From: Bradyrhizobium nivariense
Lineage (GTDB): Bacteria > Pseudomonadota > Alphaproteobacteria > Rhizobiales > Xanthobacteraceae
DNA: 64,000 bases
Assembly (NCBI RefSeq): GCF_029846715.1
Contig: NZ_JARVWW010000002.1
Coordinates: 248,001-312,000, forward strand
Reading direction: 5' to 3'
This document shows, piece by piece, positions 35,101-43,810 of this stretch. Made by a program: the position numbers and the translations under genes. Within the stretch, counting starts at the first letter, position 1; each line of letters starts with the position of its first letter. The notes under the pieces were generated by a model. It searched no databases. It saw nothing but the letters and a program-made list of their open reading frames with translations, and had not been told where the DNA came from.

Positions 35101-35896
35101 TGTCGGCTCCACTTCTCATCTCTTTCAAACGTGCGGCCTCGGATCGGCTCGCAAATCGCAGTTCGCCGACGACCTGAAACGTGGGTACGACCTCAATCGT
35201 CGCGACGTTCATCCGCGCCGGCGATCCCACCGCGAACGCAATGGCATCCGCGATGTCCTCGGACTGGAGCGTCTCGAACGTCCCGACGAAGCGGGCATCC
35301 GGATTGTCGGCGGCATTCTGGTTCTGGAAGATGCTGGTCGCGACACGCCCAGGTGATAGCTCGGTGACGCGAACGCGGGTGCCGTAGAGATCGACGCGCA
35401 ACTGCTGCGACAGCGAATGAATCCCCGCCTTCGTCGCGTGATAGGCCACGGACGAATTGAATGTCGTGGCGTTCTCGCCGAAGGCATAGTGGCCGGCGAT
35501 CGACGAGATATTGACCACGTGGCCGCGGTTGCGCCTCGCCATGCCTGGTGCGATCAGCCGCGTCAGGTGCAGAACTGCGCGCAGATTGACGTCGACCAGG
35601 GTGTCGACATCATCAGGCGCCATCTCCAGGATATTGCCGCGCCGCGACTGACCGGCATTGTTGACGAGAATGTCGCATTCCGTCGAGCTCGCCAGCCGCC
35701 TCAAGCCGTCGAGATCGTTCATATCGACGGCGCATGCGTGGCATCCGGTCTCGTCCGACAGGCTGGCCAGCCGGCGAACATCGCGCGCCAGTGCGTGAAC
35801 CTCGATCCCCTCGGCGCAGAGGCGCCGAACCGTCGCAGCCCCAATACCTGAGGACGCGCCCGTCACCAACGCCGTTCGGTAGTCCGAAAATCCCAT
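35093..35896 (-). CDS. Short-chain dehydrogenase/reductase, copy 2 of the inverted pair
   Basis: 267 residues from the ATG at 35896. Nearly the same N-terminal sequence as the SDR at 22456-23214 ([20 protein letters not shown]) and the same NNAGQSRRGNIL, ISSIAGHYAF and YHATKAGIHSLSQQLRVDLY. This copy has a short insert (GENATTFNSSVA) before the catalytic Tyr and a longer tail. The bases before the ATG are also alike (GAGCC then GCGGATGGG). The two genes face each other across about 12 kb. Confidence 0.9.
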   Translation of the reverse strand: MGFSDYRTALVTGASSGIGAATVRRLCAEGIEVHALARDVRRLASLSDETGCHACAVDMNDLDGLRRLASSTECDILVNNAGQSRRGNILEMAPDDVDTLVDVNLRAVLHLTRLIAPGMARRNRGHVVNISSIAGHYAFGENATTFNSSVAYHATKAGIHSLSQQLRVDLYGTRVRVTELSPGRVATSIFQNQNAADNPDARFVGTFETLQSEDIADAIAFAVGSPARMNVATIEVVPTFQVVGELRFASRSEAARLKEMRSGADNA

Positions 35897-36133
35897 CCGC
35901 AAGGCTCTCTTGCAGTCAGCCAAAGCGGCGGAAAGTTACGTGCGGAGGCCGAAGCGCGCATAGAGCGGATTTGTTCTGCCCTCATAAGGACATCCAATAT
36001 CCCGGCCGAAGTCGCAGGCTCGCGAGCCATAAGCACGCCCAATGCCGGCAGAGTGAATTTCTCTTACTCGCCGTCACGCGTGTCCCCTTACATTTCGTGA
36101 TACTCTTGGCTCACCCGTGGGAGACGGACTCGG

Positions 36134-36826
36134 ATGTTGGAAGTCGGCAATCGGATCGTCTTGGTCTCCGGGGCTTCGCGCGGCATTGGACGCGCCGTCG
36201 TCGACCGGCTCCTGGCGTCGGGCTTCCGCGTATCGGCGGGGCTTCGCGACCCGAGCCGGCTCGCGGAAAGCGAGAGACTCATGACGCACCGTTATGATGC
36301 CGAAGACGCCAAGAGCCCGGCCGCGTGGGTCAACGCGACGGTCGCACGATGGGGCGGCGTCGACGCCATCGTCAACACCGCCGGCATCAATCCGAAGGTC
36401 CGTGTCTCCGACGAGGGTGAGAACGAGCTGGATGAAATGTGGCGCGTGAACGTCAAGGGTCCCCTGCGCCTCATCAGAGCCACCCTCCCTCATTTGGCCG
36501 TCTGCGGTCACGGCCGGGTTATCAATCTAGGGTCCCTCTCCGGAAAGCGCGTGGGAAGCAACGTCGGCTATGCCATGACCAAGTTCGCCGTGGTTGCACT
36601 CACCCACGGCATTCGCCGGGAAGGTCGCGCGGCCGGCATTCGGGCGACGGTGATCTGCCCGGGCTACGTTGCGACCGACATGACGCTGAACGACGACGAA
36701 ATTCCCCGCCACGAGATGAGCCAGCCTGGCGACATCGCCGGCCTTGTGGAAACCGCACTCATGCTGCCGAACAACGCCTCGGTCTCCGAGATGCTCGTGC
36801 ACTGCCAGTTCGAGCCGATGCTTTAA
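36134..36826 (+). CDS. Short-chain dehydrogenase/reductase
   Basis: 230 residues, a compact SDR. It shows IVLVSGASRGIGRAVVDRL, IVNTAGINPKV, VINLGSLSGKR (Ser) and GYAMTKFAVVALTH (Tyr-x-x-x-Lys), then VICPGYVATDM. It is divergent from the SDR/aminotransferase pair, sharing the 237-bp gap 35897-36133, so the two units may share a regulator. Substrate unknown. No gene follows on this strand for over 5 kb. Confidence 0.85.
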   Translation: MLEVGNRIVLVSGASRGIGRAVVDRLLASGFRVSAGLRDPSRLAESERLMTHRYDAEDAKSPAAWVNATVARWGGVDAIVNTAGINPKVRVSDEGENELDEMWRVNVKGPLRLIRATLPHLAVCGHGRVINLGSLSGKRVGSNVGYAMTKFAVVALTHGIRREGRAAGIRATVICPGYVATDMTLNDDEIPRHEMSQPGDIAGLVETALMLPNNASVSEMLVHCQFEPML

Positions 36827-37395
36827 AGCCTGGGCGAGACAATTGCATTCGTTGCAGGAACGCCGGTCGAACAGCCCGAGCAAACCGGTGGCCGATGGAA
36901 CGGTCGAAGCGTTCGGCCAGTTCGGATCCGGAACAGGGCCGTTCAATCAATGAGGTCAACAATGCATGGGGCAAGGACATCGACGACAGAGTCTCAACAT
37001 GGCAGTAGAGCTTGTCGCATCAGCGATGGACGAATTCGATGGCGAAGTGACCGAACTTCTCGGCCGCGATTGGCCTCAAATTGAATGTCAGACCCTCCCT
37101 TATCTGGCCCACGGCAATGGCCGCACGATCAATTGCGAACGATTAATTCTGCCAGACTTTCCAACGGTCCGGCGCTGGCAACAGCGTCGCCTACATCAGC
37201 CTCCGCAACCTCGAACGCCCTCGGAGGCGAGGATAGACGTACGCGAGGTGAAGCAACTGCTCAGCTTGGTACTGCAGGTTCCGGGGCGTTCACCGCGCAG
37301 ATCGCTAGCTGGCCGATTGTTTACTAGGACAGGCGGAGAAAGCGACGAGTGACTGCCGCTCTCGCGCTCCAAGCGATTATTCCTAACGTTGTTCG
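36827..37395. other. Gene-free stretch, contents not recognised
   Basis: These 569 bases hold no frame I can identify. A plus-strand frame at 36966-37352 includes a protein-like piece (DEFDGEVTELLGRDWPQIEC) but soon becomes Arg/Pro-rich, and I know no family for it. It may be decayed coding DNA. Both flanking genes end towards this region (36826 plus, 37396 minus), so it is a convergent junction, where gene loss is common. Confidence 0.3.
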
Positions 37396-38406
37396 TCAAG
37401 CAACGGCGCGCGCGGTCGCATTCGCCGCAGCGCCGTCAAGGAATCCGGTCAACCGCCGCCGGATGATCTGCTCGGCTTCCAGCATGATGCGGTCGATCAG
37501 CTCCTTCACCGTCGGGATATCGTGGATCAACCCTACCACCATGCCGCAGCTCCAGGCGCCGGCGTCCATCTCGCCGTCGACCATCACCTTGGGGTAGACG
37601 CCCGCCACTTGCTCGTGGATGTCCTCGATCTTGAGGCCCGCCCCCTTCTCGCGCTCGACCTCGAGCAGGTGATCGACGCCCTTGTTCTTCAGCACGCGCT
37701 CGGTGTTGCGCAGCGCACGCATCACCAGCACGGTGTCGAGCTCGGTGGCTTCGACCAGCGCCTGCTTCACGTTGGCATGGACGGGGGCTTCCTTGGTCGC
37801 GATAAAGCGGGTGCCCATATTCATTCCGGCCGCGCCCATCGACAGTGCCGCAACGAGGCTCCGCGCATCCGCCATGCCGCCCGAGGCCACGAACGGAATC
37901 TTCAGTTCATCCGCCGCGCGCGGCAGCAGGATCATGTTCGGGATATCGTCCTCGCCGGGATGGCCACCGCATTCGAAGCCATCGACGCTGACGGCATCGC
38001 AACCGATTCTCTCCGCTTTCAGCGAATGCCGCACCGAGGTGCATTTGTGGATCACCTTGATGCCGGCCGCCTTCAGCGCGGGCATGTACGCCTCCGGGCT
38101 ACGGCCGGCGGTCTCCACCGCCTTGACGCCGCCTTCCTTGATGGCTGCGATATATTCCGGATAGGGCGGCGCGGTGAAGCTCGGCAGAAAGGTCAAGTTT
38201 ACACTGAACGGCTTGTCGGTCATGTCACGGCAGCGCGCAATTTCCTTCGCCAGCAATTCCGGCGTCCGCTGGGTGAGGCCGGTGATGATGCCGAGACCGC
38301 CAGCGTTCGACACCGCGGCTGCCAGCTCGGCAAAGCCGACATAATGCATGCCGCCCTGGATGATCGGATGCTGGATGCCGAACAGTTCAGTGATTGCTGT
38401 CTTCAC
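37396..38406 (-). CDS. Nitronate monooxygenase family flavoprotein
   Basis: 336 residues from a GTG at 38406. The FMN barrel is typical: FGIQHPIIQGGMHYVGFAEL, SNAGGLGIITG, GCDAVSVDGFECGGHPGEDD (catalytic His region, about 150), FVASGGMADARSLVAALSMG and GTRFIATKEAP. It oxidises alkyl nitronates, or in some members reduces enoyl thioesters. As last gene of an operon with acyl-CoA dehydrogenases and thiolase, a redox role on a pathway intermediate or detoxification of a nitro by-product is possible. Confidence 0.88.
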   Translation of the reverse strand: MKTAITELFGIQHPIIQGGMHYVGFAELAAAVSNAGGLGIITGLTQRTPELLAKEIARCRDMTDKPFSVNLTFLPSFTAPPYPEYIAAIKEGGVKAVETAGRSPEAYMPALKAAGIKVIHKCTSVRHSLKAERIGCDAVSVDGFECGGHPGEDDIPNMILLPRAADELKIPFVASGGMADARSLVAALSMGAAGMNMGTRFIATKEAPVHANVKQALVEATELDTVLVMRALRNTERVLKNKGVDHLLEVEREKGAGLKIEDIHEQVAGVYPKVMVDGEMDAGAWSCGMVVGLIHDIPTVKELIDRIMLEAEQIIRRRLTGFLDGAAANATARAVA

Positions 38407-38427
38407 GTGCGCTTCTCCGCTTTCCGA

Positions 38428-39615
38428 TCAGTTGACGATTTCAAACAGGCCCGCCGCGCCCATGCCACCGCCGATGCACATGGTCACCACGCCATACTTC
38501 GCCTTGCGCCGCCGTCCCTCGATCAGGATATGCCCCGCAAGCCGGCTGCCCGTCATGCCATAGGGATGGCCGATCGCGATCGAGCCGCCATTGACGTTCA
38601 GCTTGTCCGGGTCGATGCCGAGCTTGTCGCGGCAGTAGATCACCTGGACGGCATAGGCTTCATTCAGCTCCCAGAGATCGATGTCATCGATCTTCAGACC
38701 GTGCCGCTTGAGAAGGCGCGGGATTGCAGCGACCGGACCGATGCCCATTTCGTCCGGCTCGACGCCGGCGGCGACGAAGCCACGAAAGATGCCGAGCGGC
38801 TTCAGGCCTTTCTTCGCGGCGATCTTGTCGCTCATGATCACGCAGGCCGATGCGCCGTCGGAGAGCTGGCTGGCATTGCCGGCCGTAATGGTCTTGCCTT
38901 CGAACACCGGCTTGATTTTCGCCAGTCCTTCCGCCGTCGTTTCGGGGCGCGGACCTTCATCCTTCGACAGCGTCACTTGCTGATAAATGACCTCCTTGGT
39001 GTCCTTGTTGACGACGGCCATCCTGGTGGTGATCGGCACGATCTCGTCATTGAAGCGACCGGCCTGCACCGCGGCGCCGATGCGGCGCTGACATTCAAGG
39101 CTGTATTCATCCTGCCGGTCGCGGCCGATCTTGTAGCGCTCAGCAACGATCTCGGCGGTGTCGAGCATCGACATGTACATCTCAGGCTTCATCGCCATCA
39201 GCTCGTCGTCAACGGCATGGAACCTGTTCATGTGCTCGTTCTGCACCAGGCTGATCGATTCGATGCCGCCTCCAATCGCGATCTCAACGCCATCCAGCAT
39301 GATCGAGCGTGCCGCGACCGCGATCGCCTGCAGGCCGGAGGCGCACTGCCGATCGATCGTGGTGCCGGCAACGGTGACCGGCAGGCCGGCACGAATCGCC
39401 CCCTTGCGTGCGACGTTCATCACCATGGTGCCCTGCTGCATCGCGCAACCCATCACCACGTCTTCGACCTCGCCCGGATCAATGCCCGCGCGCCTGACCG
39501 CTTCGGCCATCACGTGGCCAGCCATGGTCGGCCCATCGGTGTTGTTCAGCGCGCCCCGATAGGCCTTGCCGACACCGGTACGGGCGGTGGAAACGATAAC
39601 TGCCTCTGTCGTCAT
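38428..39615 (-). CDS. Acetyl-CoA acyltransferase (thiolase)
   Basis: 395 residues. The active-site Cys is in TTIDRQCASGLQAIA (about residue 90), the His in GGSIAIGHPYGMTG (about 350) and the second Cys in VVTMCIGGGMGAAG (about 380). It is a degradative beta-ketothiolase that releases acetyl-CoA from a beta-ketoacyl-CoA, the last step of side-chain beta-oxidation. Start ATG with AGAGG seven bases upstream. It lies between the nitronate monooxygenase and acyl-CoA dehydrogenase genes. Confidence 0.94.
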   Translation of the reverse strand: MTTEAVIVSTARTGVGKAYRGALNNTDGPTMAGHVMAEAVRRAGIDPGEVEDVVMGCAMQQGTMVMNVARKGAIRAGLPVTVAGTTIDRQCASGLQAIAVAARSIMLDGVEIAIGGGIESISLVQNEHMNRFHAVDDELMAMKPEMYMSMLDTAEIVAERYKIGRDRQDEYSLECQRRIGAAVQAGRFNDEIVPITTRMAVVNKDTKEVIYQQVTLSKDEGPRPETTAEGLAKIKPVFEGKTITAGNASQLSDGASACVIMSDKIAAKKGLKPLGIFRGFVAAGVEPDEMGIGPVAAIPRLLKRHGLKIDDIDLWELNEAYAVQVIYCRDKLGIDPDKLNVNGGSIAIGHPYGMTGSRLAGHILIEGRRRKAKYGVVTMCIGGGMGAAGLFEIVN

Positions 39616-39629
39616 GCTGGCCTCTTTTG

Positions 39630-40760
39630 TTACGCAGCCGCGTCGAGCTGCACATAAAGCAGCAAGTGGTGAGCGGGATCGCCGAACTGGATGTTGATGG
39701 AGGAGATTCGCTTGAAGTAATGACCGACGTTCAATTCGTCGGTCATACCCATGCCGCCGTGGAGTTGCACCGCCTGGTCGGCGATAAACTTGCCGGCATA
39801 CCCGACCTTCGACTTGGCGCCGGAGGCGAGGCGCGAAATGCCGCTCTCGCCGGCGCCGAGGCTGAGATTGAGATGCTGCATCAACGAGAGCGCCTCCTGA
39901 TGGGCGATGAACATGTCGACCATCCGGTGCTGCAACACCTGGAAGCTGCCGATGGTGACGCCGAACTGCTTTCGGGCCTTGGAGTATTCCAGCGTCGCGG
40001 AGTTCAGTTCGGCCATCGCGCCGACCGCCTCGGCGCAGAGCGCGCCGATGGCCCTGTCACGGCAGGCTTCCAGCAGGGCGACGCCCTCGCCCTCGCTGCC
40101 GAGCAACTCGCCGCGAACGTCGCGGAAGGTGATTTCCGCGGCGCGGCGGCCGTCGATGGTCTTGAAGCTGCGCAGATCCAGATTGGCCGCCCGGGCATCG
40201 ACGACGAACAGGCTGACGCCGGCGCGATCGTCGCGCTTGCCCTTGGTGCGGGCGGAGACGATAAGATAGTCCGCCCAAGGCGCCGCGATGACGGCGGTCT
40301 TCTCACCACTGAGCATGTAGTCCTTGCCGTCGCGCCGCGCCGCGGTCGCGACATTGGCAAGATCGAAGCGCGCGCCTTTTTCGGTCCATGCCAGCGCCCA
40401 GATCTTCTGTCCGGCGATGATATCGGGAATCAAGGCCTGCTTCTGCTCTTTGGACCCTGCATGCTCGATCAAGCCGCCGGCCAGCACGACCGTTTCGACG
40501 TACGGTTCCACGACAAGGTGGCGGCCGAACTCCTGAGCAACGATCATGGTGGAGAGCGGGCCGCCACCGAGCCCGCCGCTCTCCTCGGAGAACGGCGCGG
40601 CAAGCAGGCCGAGCTCCGCAAAGGCGCCCCACTGCCTGCGGCTCCAGCCGTCTTCGCTGGCGACAATCTTGCGGCGCGCCTCGAAGCTGTACTGGTCGCG
40701 TAGCATACGCTGTACGCTGGAGCGCAACAGTTCCTGCTCTTCCGTGAACTGGATATCCAT
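39630..40760 (-). CDS. Acyl-CoA dehydrogenase family protein (short C-terminal variant)
   Basis: 376 residues from the ATG at 40760 with GAGGA five bases upstream. It has MDIQFTEEQELLRSSVQRML, EESGGLGGGPLSTMIVAQEF, KARKQFGVTIGSFQVLQHRM and AVQLHGGMGMTDEL. The region that normally carries E-P-G-x-G-S is AWTEKGARFDLANV, so it is atypical. Such members often form heterodimers with a neighbouring acyl-CoA dehydrogenase, as in steroid side-chain degradation. The neighbour at 40784-41965 is the obvious partner. Confidence 0.88.
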   Translation of the reverse strand: MDIQFTEEQELLRSSVQRMLRDQYSFEARRKIVASEDGWSRRQWGAFAELGLLAAPFSEESGGLGGGPLSTMIVAQEFGRHLVVEPYVETVVLAGGLIEHAGSKEQKQALIPDIIAGQKIWALAWTEKGARFDLANVATAARRDGKDYMLSGEKTAVIAAPWADYLIVSARTKGKRDDRAGVSLFVVDARAANLDLRSFKTIDGRRAAEITFRDVRGELLGSEGEGVALLEACRDRAIGALCAEAVGAMAELNSATLEYSKARKQFGVTIGSFQVLQHRMVDMFIAHQEALSLMQHLNLSLGAGESGISRLASGAKSKVGYAGKFIADQAVQLHGGMGMTDELNVGHYFKRISSINIQFGDPAHHLLLYVQLDAAA

Positions 40761-40783
40761 CCGATCCTCTTGTTGCGCTGTTG

Positions 40784-41965
40784 TTAGAGACCGAGCACCG
40801 CTTTGGCGATGATGTTGCGCTGGATTTCGTTCGATCCGCCGTAGATGCTGAGCTTGCGCGCGTTCAGGTACTTTTCCGACGCGGTGTGGCCGTAATCGGG
40901 ACCCGGCATGAACTGGTTTGCGCTCAAAGTTTGCTCGCGAAGTGCCAGTCCGTAATTGCCGAGGGCACGGTGCGTCAGCTCGGTAATCCCCTGAAAGATC
41001 TCGGTGCCGCGGATCTTGAACAGCGAAGCCGCAGGACCCGGATCGATGCCGCGTGCCATCTGGGCAACAACGCGCAGCTCGGTAGCCTCGAGCGCAAGCA
41101 CGTCGAGCTCGATCCGCCCGATCTCCTTGCAAAATTCGAGATGCGCCGGATCGTCCGCTGCAATCTCCGCCTTCACAATCTTCTTCAACCGGTCGAGATA
41201 GCGCGTCGACCGGCCGATCCCGGCCATGCTGGTGCGCTCGTTGCCCAGCAGGAATTTGGCATAGGTCCAGCCCTTGTTCTCCTCGCCGATCAGGTTCTCG
41301 ACGGGGACGCGGACATCCTCAAGGAAGACGTCATTGACCTCGTGCGATCCGTCGACCGTGATGATCGGACGCACCGTGACGCCGGGCGATTTCATGTCGA
41401 TCAGGAGGAACGAGATGCCGGCCTGAGGCTTGGCCGAGGGATCGGTACGCACCAGGCAGAAGATCCAGTCGGCGTGTTGCGCCAACGTCGTCCAGGTCTT
41501 GTGACCGTTGACGATGTAGTGGTCGCCGTCGCGCACGGCCTTGGTCCGGACCGTGGCGAGGTCCGAGCCCGAGCCCGGCTCGGAATAGCCCTGGCACCAC
41601 CAATCCTCACCCGCAAGAATCCGCGGCAAGAACTTCTGCTTTTGCGCGTCGTTACCGAAGGTGTAGATGACGGGCCCCACCATGGTGACGCTGAACGCCA
41701 ACGGCGGCAGCGTCCCGGCCCGGCTTGTCTCCTGCTCGAAGATGAAGCGTCTGGTGATCGACCAGCCGGGGCCGCCATATTCCTTGGGCCAGAGCGGCGC
41801 GATCCAGCCCTTCTTGTAGAGAATGCGGTGCCAGAGCAGCGATTGCTCTTTGGTCAGGTCGGTCTCCGGATTGGGGACCCGCATTTCCTTCGGATAGTTT
41901 TCGGCGATGAAAGCGCGCACCTCATCACGGAAGGCCGCGTCTTCGCGAGACAGTGCGAGTTCCAT
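40784..41965 (-). CDS. Acyl-CoA dehydrogenase
   Basis: 393 residues from the ATG at 41965; upstream in-frame extension to 41989 is disfavoured. It contains GYSEPGSGSDLATVRTKAVR, GHKTWTTLAQHADWIFCLVR and ARKLSIYGGSNEIQRNIIAKAVLGL at the end. It probably forms an alpha2-beta2 complex with the following gene product (39630-40760). It oxidises an acyl-CoA formed by the ligase or CaiB transferase encoded nearby. Confidence 0.92.
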   Translation of the reverse strand: MELALSREDAAFRDEVRAFIAENYPKEMRVPNPETDLTKEQSLLWHRILYKKGWIAPLWPKEYGGPGWSITRRFIFEQETSRAGTLPPLAFSVTMVGPVIYTFGNDAQKQKFLPRILAGEDWWCQGYSEPGSGSDLATVRTKAVRDGDHYIVNGHKTWTTLAQHADWIFCLVRTDPSAKPQAGISFLLIDMKSPGVTVRPIITVDGSHEVNDVFLEDVRVPVENLIGEENKGWTYAKFLLGNERTSMAGIGRSTRYLDRLKKIVKAEIAADDPAHLEFCKEIGRIELDVLALEATELRVVAQMARGIDPGPAASLFKIRGTEIFQGITELTHRALGNYGLALREQTLSANQFMPGPDYGHTASEKYLNARKLSIYGGSNEIQRNIIAKAVLGL

Positions 41966-41975
41966 CGTGCGCGTC

Positions 41976-42713
41976 CTACCACTTCTCACCGAAGGGGCGG
42001 ATTTCCAGCTCGAAGGTCCAGGCGCTCTTCGGCTGCTGATAAAGCTGCCAATAGGACGTCGCTACCGAGGCCGGCGGCATCAGCAGATCGGGATCGTCGA
42101 GTGCGTTGGGGCCCAGCGCCTCCAGGCGCCGCTGCCGAACCCACTCGGTGTCGACGCCAGAATCGATAATGAGGTGGGCGACGTGGATATTCTTCGGGCC
42201 GAGCTCACGCGCCATCGCCTGCGCCACAGCGCGCAGTCCGAATTTGGCGCTGGCAAAGGCGGCATAGCCGCTACCGCCGCGCAAGGAAGCTGTCGCGCCG
42301 GTGAAAAAAATGTTGCCTTGCCCGCGCGGCAGCATCAGCCGGGCCGCCTCGCGCCCGGCAAGGAAGCCGGAGTAGCAGGCCATCTCCCAGACCTTGCGGA
42401 AAACGCGCTCGGTCGTGTCGAGGATCGGGAAGTTGACGTTCGCACCAATGTTGAAGATGCAGACATCCAAAGGCGCGTGCTTGTCGGCGTCGTTCAGGAA
42501 GGAGATGATCTCCTCCTCTTTGCGTGCGTCGAGCGAGCGGCCGTGGATCTCGCCGCCGGCGGCCTCGATCTCCTTGACCAGCGGCGCCAGCTTGTCGCCG
42601 TTGCGCCGGCCGGCGAAGACGGTAAAGCCCTCGGAGGCAAATTTCTTGGCGATCTCGCCGCCGATGAAATCGCCCGCGCCGATCACGGCGACGGTTGCAT
42701 TTCTTTTCTTCAA
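41976..42713 (-). CDS. SDR-family oxidoreductase, first gene of leftward operon
   Basis: 245 residues. It begins at a TTG at 42713 with GGGAG about eight bases upstream; there is no in-frame ATG. It has VAVIGAGDFIGGEIAKKF (variant Gly-rich loop), GNIFFTGATASLRGGSGYAA (Ser), FASAKFGLRAVAQ and IIDSGVD. The usual catalytic Tyr of Y-x-x-x-K is Phe in FASAKFG, so its activity may differ from classical SDRs. It is a paralogue of the frameshifted gene at 43067-43809. An operator-like repeat lies about 190 bp upstream. Confidence 0.85.
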   Translation of the reverse strand: MKKRNATVAVIGAGDFIGGEIAKKFASEGFTVFAGRRNGDKLAPLVKEIEAAGGEIHGRSLDARKEEEIISFLNDADKHAPLDVCIFNIGANVNFPILDTTERVFRKVWEMACYSGFLAGREAARLMLPRGQGNIFFTGATASLRGGSGYAAFASAKFGLRAVAQAMARELGPKNIHVAHLIIDSGVDTEWVRQRRLEALGPNALDDPDLLMPPASVATSYWQLYQQPKSAWTFELEIRPFGEKW

Positions 42714-42904
42714 GAGTCTTCTCCCGGTTGGGTTAGGCTCGCTGTGTGCGAAGCTGTTCTGTCGGTCCTGGAACGTGGACCGCAATTTACGCGGCCGTCA
42801 GTCTCATCGAAACCGAGCGCTTGCGACTGCTTCGCCACGACCAATCGCCTCCCACCTGCAGAACATCGGCGCTTTTCAAAACTGCGCTTCACCGCGAAAC
42901 ATGC

Positions 42905-42919
42905 GTTCTTTTTTAGAAC
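42905..42919. promoter_or_regulatory. Shared inverted repeat, site A (GTTC-N7-GAAC)
   Basis: Reads GTTCTTTTTTAGAAC followed by TCGTCAATCG, in the 353-bp gap between the leftward SDR operon (start 42713) and the rightward SDR gene (43067). Arm spacing and the trailing TCGTCAA match site C exactly and site B closely. The rest of the gap (42714-43066) is intergenic, with no gene seen. Confidence 0.7.
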
Positions 42920-43066
42920 TCGTCAATCGCTATTTTAGCGGCACTGTCGGATCCCGAAGTGGCAACTTCACTGCCGTATTCAAAGACCCGCGAGAACTCA
43001 GTTTACAACGCGACTTTCAGCCGATACCGATAGCGTATCAAATAAGCACTTATGGGAGAGACGAAC

Positions 43067-43809
43067 ATGGGAGAAAGTCGCGGAGTCGCGATGCTGGTCG
43101 GCGCGGGTGAGCCATCGGCGCTGCCGTTGCGCGGCGGTTTGCCGGCGGCGGCTACACTGTTTGCATCTGTAGACGCGATGCGGCCAAATCCCAGGCGCTC
43201 GTCGATGAGCTCAGGGCGAAAGGCCACGGCATCCACGCCTTCAGCGTCGATGCCCGTCAGGAAGCCGACGTCCAGAAGCTGTTCGCGGACGTCGAGCGCG
43301 ACATTGGCCCGATCGAGATCTGCCTTTTCAATGCCGGTTCGAACGTCAACAAGCCCCTGCTGGAGACCACGGAGAAGCTGTTCTTCAAGGCCTGGGAGCT
43401 GGCCTGCTACGCCGGCTTCCTGGTCGGGCGCGAAGCCACGCGCGTCATGCTGCCGCGCGGGCGCGGCACCATCTTTTTTACCGGTGCGACCGCAAGCATC
43501 CGCGGCAGCAAGGGGTTCGCCGCGTTCTCATCGGCAAAATTCGGTCTCCGCGCGCTGGCCCAGGCCATGGCGCGCGAGCTCGGACCCAAGAACATTCATG
43601 TCGTCCATCTCATCATCGACGCCGGCGTCGATAGCGAAGCCATTCATCAGCGCATGAAGGCGGCCAAGGGGATCGAGGCCAGCGAGATACCTCCCGACAG
43701 CCTGACCAAGACCTCCTCGATTGCCGAAGCCTATTGGTTCGCCCATCAGCAAAGCCGCGACGGCTGGACCCATGAACTCGATCTTCGCCCTGCCGTAGAG
43801 AAATGGTGA
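43067..43809 (+). pseudogene. SDR gene with single-base frameshift near the 5' end
   Basis: The start is good (ATG 43067, GGGAG eight bases upstream) and reads ESRGVAMLVGAG, then the frame breaks at 43110-43112 (ggtgagccatc). One extra base there would give GAGEAIGAAVARRFAGGGY and an intact 247-residue SDR to 43809. It would contain FNAGSNVNKPLLE, GTIFFTGATASIRGSKGFAA and HELDLRPAVEKW, closely like 41976-42713. As deposited, the cofactor loop is lost and the gene is broken. A sequencing error is possible. Confidence 0.75.
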
Positions 43810-43810
43810 C

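Noticed and set aside
36966..37352. A 128-codon plus-strand frame
   Set aside because: No ribosome site, no known family and an Arg/Pro-rich second half; kept only as an unexplained intergenic stretch.
37522..39657. A 711-codon plus-strand frame opposite nitronate monooxygenase and thiolase
   Set aside because: The composition (His, Arg, Asp, Gly) is that of antisense GC-rich DNA, and the minus-strand genes have complete family motifs.
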